Source: Enterococcus lemanii
Lineage (GTDB): Bacteria > Bacillota > Bacilli > Lactobacillales > Enterococcaceae
DNA length: 56,246 nt
NCBI RefSeq assembly: GCF_016909125.1
Contig: NZ_JAFBFD010000016.1
Coordinates: 1 to 56,246, forward strand
Direction of reading: 5' to 3'
In this document: positions 35,724 through 44,139 of the stretch, piece after piece
Layout: each line of letters opens with the position of its first letter
Numbering within the stretch: position 1 is the stretch's first letter
Made by a program: the position numbers and the translations under genes
The notes under the pieces: generated by a model
Databases searched by the model: none
What the model was told of the DNA's origin: nothing
The model's input: the letters and a program-made list of their open reading frames with translations, nothing else

Positions 35724-37235
35724 ATGAGAACGAAGAATGCTGCATATAATTTAGGAACATCATTGTTATTAAGTTTAATCACTGCAATATCAGGCTTAAT
35801 TTTACCTAAATTGTTTATAGTTAGCTACGGATCTACAATAAATGGCTTAATTTCATCGGTTAAACAATTTATTGTATATTTATCATTAGTGGAAGCAGGG
35901 ATAGGATATGCATCTATTGCAATGCTATATTCTCCTGTAAGGCTAGATGATAAAAATAAAATAAATAGTATTTTATCAACTGCAAAAAAACACTATAGTG
36001 ATTCTGGAAAATTATTCTTCCTACTAATAATATCATTGTCTATTATTTATCCTTTAATTGTTTTAAATCAAATTAGTTGGATAACAGGTTTTTTTATGGT
36101 ATTAGTGTTAGGCTTAGGAAGTGTAGTAGAATTTTTTGTTATTGGAAAATATAGAGTATTTTTAACGGCGATTCAAAAGGGATATATCATATATTTAGTT
36201 CAAACAATTGGTGTTATAATTAATATTCTTGTAACAATAACTTTAGTTAATTTAAATATCAATCTTATTTTAGTTCAGCTAATTGCAACAAGTATATATT
36301 CTTTAAGATTTGTATTTCTAAAAGTATATATTCAGAAAAATTATAAATGGGTTGATTATACTACTAGTTCAAACGAAATATTAATTAAAGATAAGAAAGA
36401 AGTACTAATACATCAAGTAGTGAATTTAATTTTAGTAAATCTGCCAATAATCTTCATAACTATATTTTTAGGGTTAAAAGAAGTCAGTGTATTTACTATT
36501 TATTTATTAGTTCATAACATGATAGTTATGGTTTTATCTGTTTTTATGACTGGTTTTCAATCAATTTTTGGAGATATTATTGCAGAAAATAATGTAGACA
36601 CTTTGAAAAAAAACTTTCATTTATTTGAATGGTTGTTTTACTCATTGACAAGTATAATATACGTATGTACGACATTGCTGTATATTCCATTTATAACAAT
36701 TTATACTAGTGGGATTAGCGATGAGAACTATATTCGTCCAACGATAGCAATATTATTCATATTTATTGGAGTGCTACATAATTTGAGAGTACCATATATG
36801 TCTATATTAAATTCAGCGGGATTATTTAAAGAAACTAAAAATTCTGCTATTTTAGAAGCAATACTCAGTCTATTAATATCATTACTTTTAATTAATAGAT
36901 TTCAAATAGAAGGGGTATTATTGGGGTGGTTAATTGCTCATTTGTATAGACTTATAAAATTAATAAAACAGATATCAATAGAATATATATATAAAAGCTG
37001 TGTCCCTACATTAAAATTAATAGTGATAAATTTTTGTTCATCACTTCTTTCATATTGTGTTTGTAAATTATTTGAAATGCCCAAAATTTTAAATTATTCG
37101 ACTTTTTTCTATAATGGGATTATTTATTTTTGTGTGGTTAGTTTAATTTTCTTATTACTTAATTATTTTTTTTATAAAGAAGAGTTGTTATTATTATTTC
37201 AAAAAGTATTTTTATTAATTAAAAAAATAGGTTAA
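35724..37235 (+). CDS. Wzx-type flippase (polysaccharide transporter)
   Basis: 503 residues from ATG 35724; a TTG three codons earlier is also possible, and the ribosome site is weak. Multidrug/oligosaccharide/polysaccharide-type exporter with about 12-14 membrane helices: NLGTSLLLSLITAISGLILP at the start, FIVSYGSTINGLISSVKQFI (family-typical first loop), VHNMIVMVLSVFMTGFQSIF and a hydrophobic C-terminal half. It would turn the undecaprenyl-linked repeat unit from inside to outside. Its place directly after the polymerase supports this. Strongly AT-rich. Confidence 0.87.
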   Translation: MRTKNAAYNLGTSLLLSLITAISGLILPKLFIVSYGSTINGLISSVKQFIVYLSLVEAGIGYASIAMLYSPVRLDDKNKINSILSTAKKHYSDSGKLFFLLIISLSIIYPLIVLNQISWITGFFMVLVLGLGSVVEFFVIGKYRVFLTAIQKGYIIYLVQTIGVIINILVTITLVNLNINLILVQLIATSIYSLRFVFLKVYIQKNYKWVDYTTSSNEILIKDKKEVLIHQVVNLILVNLPIIFITIFLGLKEVSVFTIYLLVHNMIVMVLSVFMTGFQSIFGDIIAENNVDTLKKNFHLFEWLFYSLTSIIYVCTTLLYIPFITIYTSGISDENYIRPTIAILFIFIGVLHNLRVPYMSILNSAGLFKETKNSAILEAILSLLISLLLINRFQIEGVLLGWLIAHLYRLIKLIKQISIEYIYKSCVPTLKLIVINFCSSLLSYCVCKLFEMPKILNYSTFFYNGIIYFCVVSLIFLLLNYFFYKEELLLLFQKVFLLIKKIG

Positions 37236-37248
37236 AAGGAGGCATTGT

Positions 37249-38412
37249 GTGAAAATAGCATTTGTAATAGATCAGATGAAGTATGGTGGTATTGAAAGAG
37301 TAGCCATTAATTATCTAAAAATCCTAGTTGATTTGGGATACGAGATAGACATTTTTATACTCGATTCTAATGTAGAAAGTATTGTTGAAGATATACCTGA
37401 TAAATGTAATATTTATTACATAAACTATTCAAAATATTACAGTAAGTATTTTTATTGGCCTCTCATAGAAAGAAATAAATATGGCCTATATTTATTACCT
37501 GCATTATCATTACTTTTGTTTCTTTTTAATAAAATCTATAAAATCACTAAAATAAAAAAAACAAGATATGATTTAGCAATTGCTTTTTCTGGTCATATAA
37601 ATGATTTAACATTTGTCGCTGAACTTATTAACGCAAAAACTAAGTTGTCTTGGTTACATGGTAGCTTAAGTAGCTACATGTTAATATCTAAAGCTTATGG
37701 AATTTTATACAATAAAATCAAAAAAATAGTAGTTCTTTCAACGGATGGACAAGAAGAAGTGCTAATCTATAATAAATGGCTGAATCTGGATATCTATAAA
37801 TTATACAATCCAATTAGCTTTACTGAAAAAAAAGTTGATATAGAAAAAATTAAGTACTTAAAAGAAAAATATGGTTCTTTTTTTCTAGTTGTAAGTAGAA
37901 TGTCACCTCAAAAAGATCCGTATACGATTATAGATTCAATGGAAATTTTATCAAAAAAATACGACATTAATAACAATGTATTATTTTTAGGTAATGGTCC
38001 CGAAATGAGCAAAGTTAAAGAATACGCAAGAAAGACGTCTATTTCACATTTAATTAATTTTTTAGGAAATGTATCCGATGTAGAGAACTATTATTCTAGC
38101 GCTCAATTATTTATTCATTCTAGTCCTCTAGAAGGATTACCTACAGTTTTATTGGAATCACTATATTTTGAAGTTCCTATAGTTGCAACCGATAGTAAAC
38201 CTGGTGTTAGAGAAATTTTAGGAAATAATGAATATGGTCGAATCTGCCCAGTGGGGGACTCTAAAGCAATGGCAAGAGAGATTTCTTCTTTATTGTCAGA
38301 TGAAAAAATATATAATAAGTATAAATCATTATCCAAAGATAGGGCAGATGATTTTTCGGAAATAAAAATAACTAAAGAATTGCTATATATAATAAAGAAT
38401 AGTTCGTTATGA
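37249..38412 (+). CDS. GT4-family glycosyltransferase (module A, second)
   Basis: 387 residues from GTG 37249, with AAAGGAGG 6 bases upstream and 13 bases after the flippase gene. GT-B fold: KIAFVIDQMKYGGIERVAIN (residues 1-20, acceptor loop), a hydrophobic stretch LYLLPALSLLLFLFNKIYKI (about 80-100) that may insert in the membrane, LSWLHGSLSSYM, FLVVSRMSPQKDPYTIIDSM (about 215-234), VLFLGNGPEM, HLINFLGNVSDVENYYSSAQ and the donor-site region FIHSSPLEGLPTVLLESLYF (about 288-307). Likely adds a sugar of the module-A repeat unit. Confidence 0.92.
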   Translation: MKIAFVIDQMKYGGIERVAINYLKILVDLGYEIDIFILDSNVESIVEDIPDKCNIYYINYSKYYSKYFYWPLIERNKYGLYLLPALSLLLFLFNKIYKITKIKKTRYDLAIAFSGHINDLTFVAELINAKTKLSWLHGSLSSYMLISKAYGILYNKIKKIVVLSTDGQEEVLIYNKWLNLDIYKLYNPISFTEKKVDIEKIKYLKEKYGSFFLVVSRMSPQKDPYTIIDSMEILSKKYDINNNVLFLGNGPEMSKVKEYARKTSISHLINFLGNVSDVENYYSSAQLFIHSSPLEGLPTVLLESLYFEVPIVATDSKPGVREILGNNEYGRICPVGDSKAMAREISSLLSDEKIYNKYKSLSKDRADDFSEIKITKELLYIIKNSSL

Positions 38413-38672
38413 TTTCATTGAAAAATATGCGGTAAGTTAGAAGAATTTAGCAATTCCCCCCTATGTGGAAATAGATATCGTATAAAAATCTTACTTTAGT
38501 ATTACTAAAAAAATGATATATACTATGGGTTGTGAGCATTAAATTAGAGTGGAAAATAATTTGTTCTACCAAAATAATTGAGTAAATACTAGATAATAAA
38601 TAGAAGGTTTATGAGGTTATCCTTTACAAATCGGGAGATTAAAACCTTAAGTATAATATATAAGGTGAAACT
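38413..38672. other. Intergenic stretch before the sulfotransferase-like gene
   Basis: 260 very AT-rich bases with no gene. A -10-like TATAAT lies near 38650-38660, so the next gene may have its own promoter. Nothing else stands out. Confidence 0.35.
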
Positions 38673-39761
38673 ATGAGCAAAAAAAAACAATTGAATGTAG
38701 CTGTTACGGGATATGTGGGAACAGGATCTTCAGCAGTAATTGATTTATTGAAAGAGTTTGATAATATTGGAATAGCTACTAGCAGTGAGGGCCCCTATGA
38801 ACATGTTCCATTTTATGTAGACAATGGGTTGTTTGATCTAGGTAATATATTGATGAATAATAATCATCCGTTACGCTCCGACACAGCTATTTCCTCATTT
38901 GTAGAAAGTATGGAGTGGTTAAATAATAATGACTTTGGGTGGTTTGGGTCTTATAAAAAGAAATACGGTGATTCATTTATGAATAACACCATGAAATTTA
39001 TAGAGTCTATAAGTACTGAAATTACCGGAACAACATATAGTCATTATAAGAATGTTAGATTTTCTGTATTAAAATTATTTTTACAAGCCGGAGCAAAATT
39101 TTTTTATAAAAGACCCATCTATAAGTGGGGAAGGGAATATGTATACGACAAGAAAAAAATGTATTTCTCCATGCCCAATCAAAAAGAATTTTTAGCAGCA
39201 GCAAAACAATATACAAATAATTATTTTAAAATGTGTTCTGATGAAGAAAAAGAAATTATGGTTTATGATCATTTAATTTGGCCCCAACAAGCTGAATTGA
39301 TTAATGATTATTTTGATAAAAATTTCAAAGTGATCATAGTTACAAGAGATGCTAGAGATTTATTTAATTTAAATAAAAACTATTGGTACGCACCGCCAAT
39401 ATCAAATGGAAGTCCTTTATTCCCTACAGATGTTCAAGATTTTATAGATTACTGGAAAAGAAATTTAAGCAAAAAAATAGAAAATGAAAACATTTTATAT
39501 GTGAATTTTGAAGATTTAGTTTATAACTATGATTCCACTGTTGATACTATTATGGGATTTTTAGAGATTAATTCAAACAATCATGTCAATAAGAGATACT
39601 ATTTTAAACCGGAAAAATCTGAAAAGAACACTCAAACTTATTATATAGATTCAAAATGGTATAGAGAATCTGAACTAATTTTATCAAGTATACCAGAATA
39701 TACATATAATTTTCCTTATAGAAATGACACTTCAAAAAAAGAAATGTTTGATGTTATATAA
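38673..39761 (+). CDS. Sulfotransferase-like P-loop protein
   Basis: 362-residue cytosolic protein. The N-terminus LNVAVTGYVGTGSSAVIDLL (about 6-25) is a P-loop variant like the 5'-phosphosulfate-binding loop of sulfotransferases. FKVIIVTRDARDLFNLNKNY (about 221-240) fits the 3'-phosphate-binding R/S region, and NILYVNFEDLVYNYDSTVDT (about 269-288) fits the following conserved strand and helix. The family transfers sulfate from PAPS to sugars or other acceptors. In this place, closing module A, it may sulfate the polysaccharide. No PAPS synthesis gene is in view. A related nucleotide-binding protein of different function cannot be excluded. AAGGTG lies 6 bases upstream. Confidence 0.7.
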   Translation: MSKKKQLNVAVTGYVGTGSSAVIDLLKEFDNIGIATSSEGPYEHVPFYVDNGLFDLGNILMNNNHPLRSDTAISSFVESMEWLNNNDFGWFGSYKKKYGDSFMNNTMKFIESISTEITGTTYSHYKNVRFSVLKLFLQAGAKFFYKRPIYKWGREYVYDKKKMYFSMPNQKEFLAAAKQYTNNYFKMCSDEEKEIMVYDHLIWPQQAELINDYFDKNFKVIIVTRDARDLFNLNKNYWYAPPISNGSPLFPTDVQDFIDYWKRNLSKKIENENILYVNFEDLVYNYDSTVDTIMGFLEINSNNHVNKRYYFKPEKSEKNTQTYYIDSKWYRESELILSSIPEYTYNFPYRNDTSKKEMFDVI

Positions 39762-39774
39762 TACTCGCTGAATC

Positions 39775-39793
39775 TTTGGCAATTACTCAGTAG
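39775..39793. repeat. Short dispersed motif, copy 3
   Basis: TTTGGCAATTACTCAGTAG, one change from copies at 654 and 14536. It lies directly before a decayed IS4 transposase end. Confidence 0.5.
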
Positions 39794-39799
39794 ATATTA

Positions 39800-39850
39800 T
39801 ATAAAGTTTGAATTTGCGAATTAGTGGTTAGACCAATTTCGTTTGATTAG
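39800..39850 (+). pseudogene. IS4-family transposase remnant (last codons)
   Basis: The plus strand reads YIKFEFAN, a stop, then WLDQFRLIS and stop, matching residue by residue the end of the intact transposase at 32560 (YLKFESVNQWLDQFCSSS). Only about 18 codons remain, with one nonsense codon. Confidence 0.75.
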
Positions 39851-40260
39851 TTAGTTTTTTAAACGTCCCCTATGCTAGGATAGATGGAATATAGGAAAAT
39901 AAGCTATAATAAAAAACTATACAGAGATGATAATTATAACAAAAGCCGTCTTCAACTTAATGTATTTAGGGGGCCTGAGTGGACGCAATTATGAATTAGT
40001 CTATCTCATCCAACAAGGGGTTATCCTCTTCTAGATAGTGAGTAATATGATTAAATTTTTTCATAATTTGATGGAAGGAATATTCCTAGGGGTGACTAAA
40101 GTTAATTACTTTTCAAAAATGGATTTAGCCGTTGTAAATAGACCAATAATAACTTGTCCTTGTTAAAAAGATAATAAAAAGTTATAGGAAAGCTATATTA
40201 ATGAAAATAAATAATTTTACTCATCTTACCTAAGTCCATAACAAACAAGTTACATTTCGG
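39851..40260. other. Gene-free stretch between the two polysaccharide modules
   Basis: About 410 bases without an intact gene. A short frame at about 39937-40038 (KAVFNLMYLGGLSGRNYELV and on) has protein-like codons but no recognised relative. The stretch is probably scar tissue from recombination between modules. Confidence 0.4.
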
Positions 40261-40300
40261 TTAAAAAGCATCTACTTTTCGATGCTTTTTAATTTTTTTT
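40261..40300 (+). terminator. Terminator between modules A and B
   Basis: AAAAAGCATC (40263-40272) pairs perfectly with GATGCTTTTT (40281-40290), followed by AA and a long T-run. It insulates the second LCP gene from upstream transcription. Confidence 0.85.
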
Positions 40301-40328
40301 TTAATTTCAAGTAAATTTATAGAAGAAA

Positions 40329-40360
40329 AGCTTCCTTTTGTTTCAAACAATCAGTATACT
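40329..40360 (+). promoter_or_regulatory. Promoter of the second LCP gene (shared layout)
   Basis: AGCTTCC (40329-40335) and TATACT (40355-40360) are 26 bases apart, the same as before the first LCP gene (25297/25323). The bases in between differ, so the two boxes are conserved by selection or by an old duplication. Confidence 0.6.
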
Positions 40361-40421
40361 AAATCTGTATGTATTTTTGATAGCAAAGGAATTAAAAATC
40401 GTTTGCGTGTGGGGGAAGCCA

Positions 40422-41453
40422 ATGACAAGAAAACAAAAATTCTATATATATGCTCTTTCTTTTTTAGTAATCCTTGTAACCGTAATTAGTATTGGCGTAG
40501 CACGGTTTTATCTGGACATTCGTAATTATACAAATGAAACGCATAAAAGTGTGGTAGAGGAAAGAAAAGAGACAGGGGTTTCTCGTGTTTCTGAAATTGA
40601 TTTTGTTGACCGTACACCGTTTTCGGTATTATTACTAGGAATTGATACTGGTGGCGAGGGTAGAACAGAACAAGGACGTTCGGACACACTAATGCTAGCT
40701 ACAATCAATCCGAATACAGAACAAACGGTATTAACAAGTATTCCCCGGGATAGCTACACTGAAATTGTTGGTTACTATGAAAATGATTATGATCACTTTT
40801 ACGATAAAATCAATCATGCGTATGCATATGGTAGTGTAGCAATGGCTATGGATACGGTTGAAAAACTTTTAGATGTTCCAATTGACTACTATGTCGCAAT
40901 CGACTTTAAAGGAATGGAAGACTTAATTGATGCACTAGGTGGAGTTGAAGCTTATAATGACTTTTCTTTTGTTGAAAAAGACATCGAGTTTAAACAAGGA
41001 TTAGTTAAGTTTGATGGGCACGGTGCATTAACTTATGCGCGTATGCGTGACCAAGATCCTGAAGGAGATTACGGACGCCAAAAAAGACAAAGAAATATTG
41101 TGGAAGCAATTGCAAAAAAAGGACTACGCTTAGAAAGTGTAACGCAATACTCAAAGGTCTTAAAAGCTGTTTCTGATAATTTGTTAACTGACTTATGCTT
41201 TGATGAAATTGAACTTATTGCATTAAAATATCAAGATGCTTTTAAAAATATCAAGATGCAGCAATTGCAAGGCATAGATGACATGATTAACGATATATCT
41301 TATCAAATTATTCCTGAACAAGAATTACTTCGTGTTCAGGAATCAATTAAAGAACAATTGGAAATTCCTTTTGAAAGAAAAGGAAACTCAGATGAGATAG
41401 ACAACGGCATTGATTCTTTGAACGAAAACTCTTTTTCTTTCGAGCAACAATGA
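40422..41453 (+). CDS. LytR-CpsA-Psr (LCP) family ligase, second copy
   Basis: 343-residue paralogue of the LCP protein at 25429. ATG 40422 is chosen because GGGGGAAG lies 6 bases upstream. A membrane anchor (IYALSFLVILVTVISIGVAR, about 8-27) precedes the domain: FSVLLLGIDTGGEGRTEQGR and SDTLMLATINP, TSIPRDSYTEIVG, INHAYAYGSVAMAMDTVEKL and RMRDQDPEGDYGRQKRQRNI, all with the conserved Arg and Asp residues. It differs by an insertion after EIVG (YYENDYDHFYDK) and an acidic, Ser/Asn-rich tail of about 25 residues. It likely attaches the module-B polymer to peptidoglycan. The phosphoglycosyl transferase follows 29 bases later. Confidence 0.95.
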   Translation: MTRKQKFYIYALSFLVILVTVISIGVARFYLDIRNYTNETHKSVVEERKETGVSRVSEIDFVDRTPFSVLLLGIDTGGEGRTEQGRSDTLMLATINPNTEQTVLTSIPRDSYTEIVGYYENDYDHFYDKINHAYAYGSVAMAMDTVEKLLDVPIDYYVAIDFKGMEDLIDALGGVEAYNDFSFVEKDIEFKQGLVKFDGHGALTYARMRDQDPEGDYGRQKRQRNIVEAIAKKGLRLESVTQYSKVLKAVSDNLLTDLCFDEIELIALKYQDAFKNIKMQQLQGIDDMINDISYQIIPEQELLRVQESIKEQLEIPFERKGNSDEIDNGIDSLNENSFSFEQQ

Positions 41454-41482
41454 CGGTAGTTCTATGATTAGAAGGTGAAAAT

Positions 41483-42088
41483 ATGAATTATTTGAAAATA
41501 AAACGAATTTTGGACGTAATATTTGCATTGCTCGGATTGATTTTTTTATCGCCACTACTATTACTAATTACAATACTAATTAAGTTAGATTCCCAAGGCC
41601 CAGTAATTTTTCGTCAAAAGCGCTTTGGTCAACATCGTAAAGTATTTTACATTTTAAAATTTCGTACAATGAAATTAGAGACACCAAGTGAAGTGCCTAC
41701 TTTTTTACTTGAGAATCCAGAAGAATGCATTACACGTACTGGGAAATATTTGCGGAAATCTAGTTTAGACGAGCTCCCTCAGTTAGTAAATATTTTAAAA
41801 GGTGAAATGAGTTTTGTTGGGCCAAGACCCGTTGTCTGTCAAGAAATATCGTTAATTGAAGAAAGAGATCGCTACCATGCAAATGAGGTGCCAGTAGGGT
41901 TAACTGGATGGGCTCAAATTAACGGACGAGACCAAGTTAAAACGAAAGAGAAGGCTAGGCTAGATGGTGAATACGTTGAAAAAATTGGGTTTTGGATGGA
42001 CTTCAAATGTTTATTATTAACGGCGACATCTCTGTTTAATAAAGACGCCGTTGTTGAAGGAAAACAAGATGATTTTTTTGAAGAATAG
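41483..42088 (+). CDS. Phosphoglycosyl transferase (PglC/EpsL type), second copy
   Basis: 201-residue paralogue of the protein at 28494. Starts lipid-linked assembly for module B. Membrane segment ILDVIFALLGLIFLSPLLLL, then PVIFRQKRFG, ILKFRTMKLE, SLDELPQLVNILKGEMSFVG (Asp-Glu catalytic pair), GPRPVVCQ and GLTGWAQINGRDQV. AGGTG lies 7 bases before ATG 41483. The region after GPRP (VCQEISLIEERDRYHANEVP) differs from the first copy, so a different UDP-sugar is possible. The next step is probably the TagA-type transferase. Confidence 0.94.
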   Translation: MNYLKIKRILDVIFALLGLIFLSPLLLLITILIKLDSQGPVIFRQKRFGQHRKVFYILKFRTMKLETPSEVPTFLLENPEECITRTGKYLRKSSLDELPQLVNILKGEMSFVGPRPVVCQEISLIEERDRYHANEVPVGLTGWAQINGRDQVKTKEKARLDGEYVEKIGFWMDFKCLLLTATSLFNKDAVVEGKQDDFFEE

Positions 42089-42153
42089 TAAGAATAAAAT
42101 ATTTTAAATGAAAAATTAATCTAAAAAAAGAAAAAACTATGCTGAAATAATTT

Positions 42154-42197
42154 ATAATATAAAACTCGCGTAGACTTCTTCGCGAGTTTTATATTAT
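42154..42197. other. Perfect 17-bp palindromic hairpin
   Basis: ATAATATAAAACTCGCG (42154-42170) pairs perfectly with CGCGAGTTTTATATTAT (42181-42197) around a 10-base loop. With T-rich right arm and A-rich left arm it can end transcription in either direction. It may limit read-through from the LCP-PglC pair into tagA. Confidence 0.75.
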
Positions 42198-42225
42198 TAC
42201 TTAGAATGAAAGTAGGAGACAATCA

Positions 42226-42957
42226 ATGAATAAAATATTCTCTAACCTTATAAATATGAAAGGCGAAGACTTTTATAAGTTGTGCAGAGAGAATATTGCT
42301 GCCCAGAAGAAAATGTTTGTGATTACAGCTAATCCAGAAATTTTTATTAAAAGCTTATCTGAACAAGAAATTACTGAAATCTTAAATTCACCAGAAAGTA
42401 GCATCGTGGCTGATGGTATTGCGATTGTTCAAGGGGCGAGATTTTTAGGAATTCCCATTCCTAATCGCATTACAGGAATTGACTTAACGACTAATTTACT
42501 TGACGCCCTACATCAAAAAAAAGGGAAACTTTATTTGTTAGGTGCAGCATCTGACGTGATGGAAAAGTTAGTACAACGTATAGAGGAACAATATAGCGGC
42601 ATTGAGTTAGTTGGGTTTCATGATGGTTATTCTTTTGATGAAGCAGCAGTGACTGCTGAGATTTTAAAAAAACAACCTGATTTATGCCTAGTTGCACTTG
42701 GTGTGCCACGACAAGAAAAATTAATTCATAAAATCTATCCACATGCCAAAAAAGGAGTCTTTATTGGCGTTGGCGGTACATTTGACGTTTTAAGTGGAAC
42801 AAAGAAAAGAGCTCCTCAATTTTTTATCAAATTCCGCTTAGAGTGGTTGTATCGCATTACCAAAGAGCCTTGGCGTTTAAAACGTTTTGCTGATAATAAT
42901 TTGCGCTTTGTTGGAGTTTTAGTGAAAACGCGAATTCAATCAAAGAAAGATCGTTAA
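42226..42957 (+). CDS. tagA: WecG/TagA/CpsF-family glycosyltransferase (GT26)
   Basis: 243-residue transferase that adds ManNAc (or a related amino sugar acid) from UDP-sugar to lipid-linked GlcNAc, the second step of the wall teichoic acid linkage unit in Bacillus and Staphylococcus. Motifs: MFVITANPEIFIKSLSEQEI (about 27-46), SIVADGIAIVQGARFLG (about 60-76, the catalytic Asp in ADG), ITGIDLTTNLLDAL, GKLYLLGAASDVMEKL, LCLVALGVPRQEKLI (about 148-162) and GVFIGVGGTFDVLSG with the closing EWLYRITKEPWRLKR. UDP-ManNAc would come from mnaA in the same module. AGGAGA lies 7 bases upstream. The exact sugar is inferred. Confidence 0.9.
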   Translation: MNKIFSNLINMKGEDFYKLCRENIAAQKKMFVITANPEIFIKSLSEQEITEILNSPESSIVADGIAIVQGARFLGIPIPNRITGIDLTTNLLDALHQKKGKLYLLGAASDVMEKLVQRIEEQYSGIELVGFHDGYSFDEAAVTAEILKKQPDLCLVALGVPRQEKLIHKIYPHAKKGVFIGVGGTFDVLSGTKKRAPQFFIKFRLEWLYRITKEPWRLKRFADNNLRFVGVLVKTRIQSKKDR

Positions 42958-42968
42958 TGGAGGATGTT

Positions 42969-44114
42969 ATGCCAAAAATTTATTTAACGAGTTTGCATCT
43001 AATGCACGGAGGGACAGAATTTGTTATTGTTCAATTAGCCAATGCATTTGTCGAAAGAGGCTTTGATGTTACCATTTTGTGTACTTATTATTTAGGTGAA
43101 CCGGTTTATCCACTAGATAAGCGTGTGAAAATTGATTATTTGACACGTTTAAAACCTAATCGTGAGTCTTTGAAAACAGCTTTAGAACAAAAAAACATTT
43201 GGCAAATTGTCAAAGAAGGCCTATATGCTACCCGTGTGTTAATTACGAAAAAACTAGTATTGATTAAAGCCTTTCGACAAATTAAAGACGGAACGATTCT
43301 ATCATCTAGAAATGAAGACACGATTTTGTTGTCGTTATTTGGTCATAAAGATGTCGTAAAAATTGGACATATTCACCATAATATTGAAAAAAATGATGCG
43401 GTTACTAAATCCCTAATGAAGAGGTATCGGCACATTGATGCAGTTGTTTTTTTAACAGAAGAGTTAAGAGATAAAGCGGAACAGTGGACTCAAAACCGAA
43501 AAAACCAAGCAAGATATGTCGCCATTGCCAATGCCATTACACCTTTAGAAAATCCAATTCAACTTAAAAGGGAAAAAGTAATCTTATCGGTGGGACGGCT
43601 ACATCCCGAAAAAGGGTATACTCGTTTATTAAATGCGTTTAAAGGCATCCATACTCATGCACCTGAGTGGCAATTACAAATCATTGGAGAAGGGTCCTTA
43701 TTACCCACGTTACAAGAACAGGTGGCACAATTGGAATTAACTGAGCATGTATCATTCTTAGGTTTTCTTGATAATCAAACAATACGTCAAAAAATGCTCG
43801 AAGCGTCGATTTATGCGATGACTTCAGAATCAGAAGGCTTTGGCATTGTTTTAGTCGAAGCGATGGATGCAGGCTTACCACTAATTGCTTATGACGTGCC
43901 GGTCGGACCAAGAGCTATTATTGCTAATTATCAAAATGGTTTTTTAATTGAAAACGACAACCAATCGGAATTTGTTCAAAAAACCTTGGCTTTAATTAAA
44001 GACGAAGCACTCAGAGAACAGTTTGGTAAATATTCTAAAAATATTGCTCAAAAGTATACCATGGATCAGGTGTTTTTTGAGTGGTTAGCGTTACTGGCCA
44101 GTATAAAAAAATAA
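42969..44114 (+). CDS. GT4-family glycosyltransferase (module B)
   Basis: 381 residues. ATG 42969 is chosen with GGAGG (42959-42963) 5 bases upstream; the earlier ATG at 42957 overlaps the previous stop and the ribosome site. GT-B fold: KIYLTSLHLMHGGTEFVIVQ at the start, KIGHIHHNIEKND, VILSVGRLHPEKGYTRLLNA (about 200-219), WQLQIIGEGSLLPTLQEQV, HVSFLGFLDNQTIRQKMLEA and YAMTSESEGFGIVLVEAMDA (about 280-299, the donor-site E-G-F-G-I-V-L-V-E motif). It starts 11 bases after tagA and likely extends the lipid-linked chain. Confidence 0.93.
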   Translation: MPKIYLTSLHLMHGGTEFVIVQLANAFVERGFDVTILCTYYLGEPVYPLDKRVKIDYLTRLKPNRESLKTALEQKNIWQIVKEGLYATRVLITKKLVLIKAFRQIKDGTILSSRNEDTILLSLFGHKDVVKIGHIHHNIEKNDAVTKSLMKRYRHIDAVVFLTEELRDKAEQWTQNRKNQARYVAIANAITPLENPIQLKREKVILSVGRLHPEKGYTRLLNAFKGIHTHAPEWQLQIIGEGSLLPTLQEQVAQLELTEHVSFLGFLDNQTIRQKMLEASIYAMTSESEGFGIVLVEAMDAGLPLIAYDVPVGPRAIIANYQNGFLIENDNQSEFVQKTLALIKDEALREQFGKYSKNIAQKYTMDQVFFEWLALLASIKK

Positions 44115-44139
44115 AAAATTCAATAAAGTGGAGGAATCA

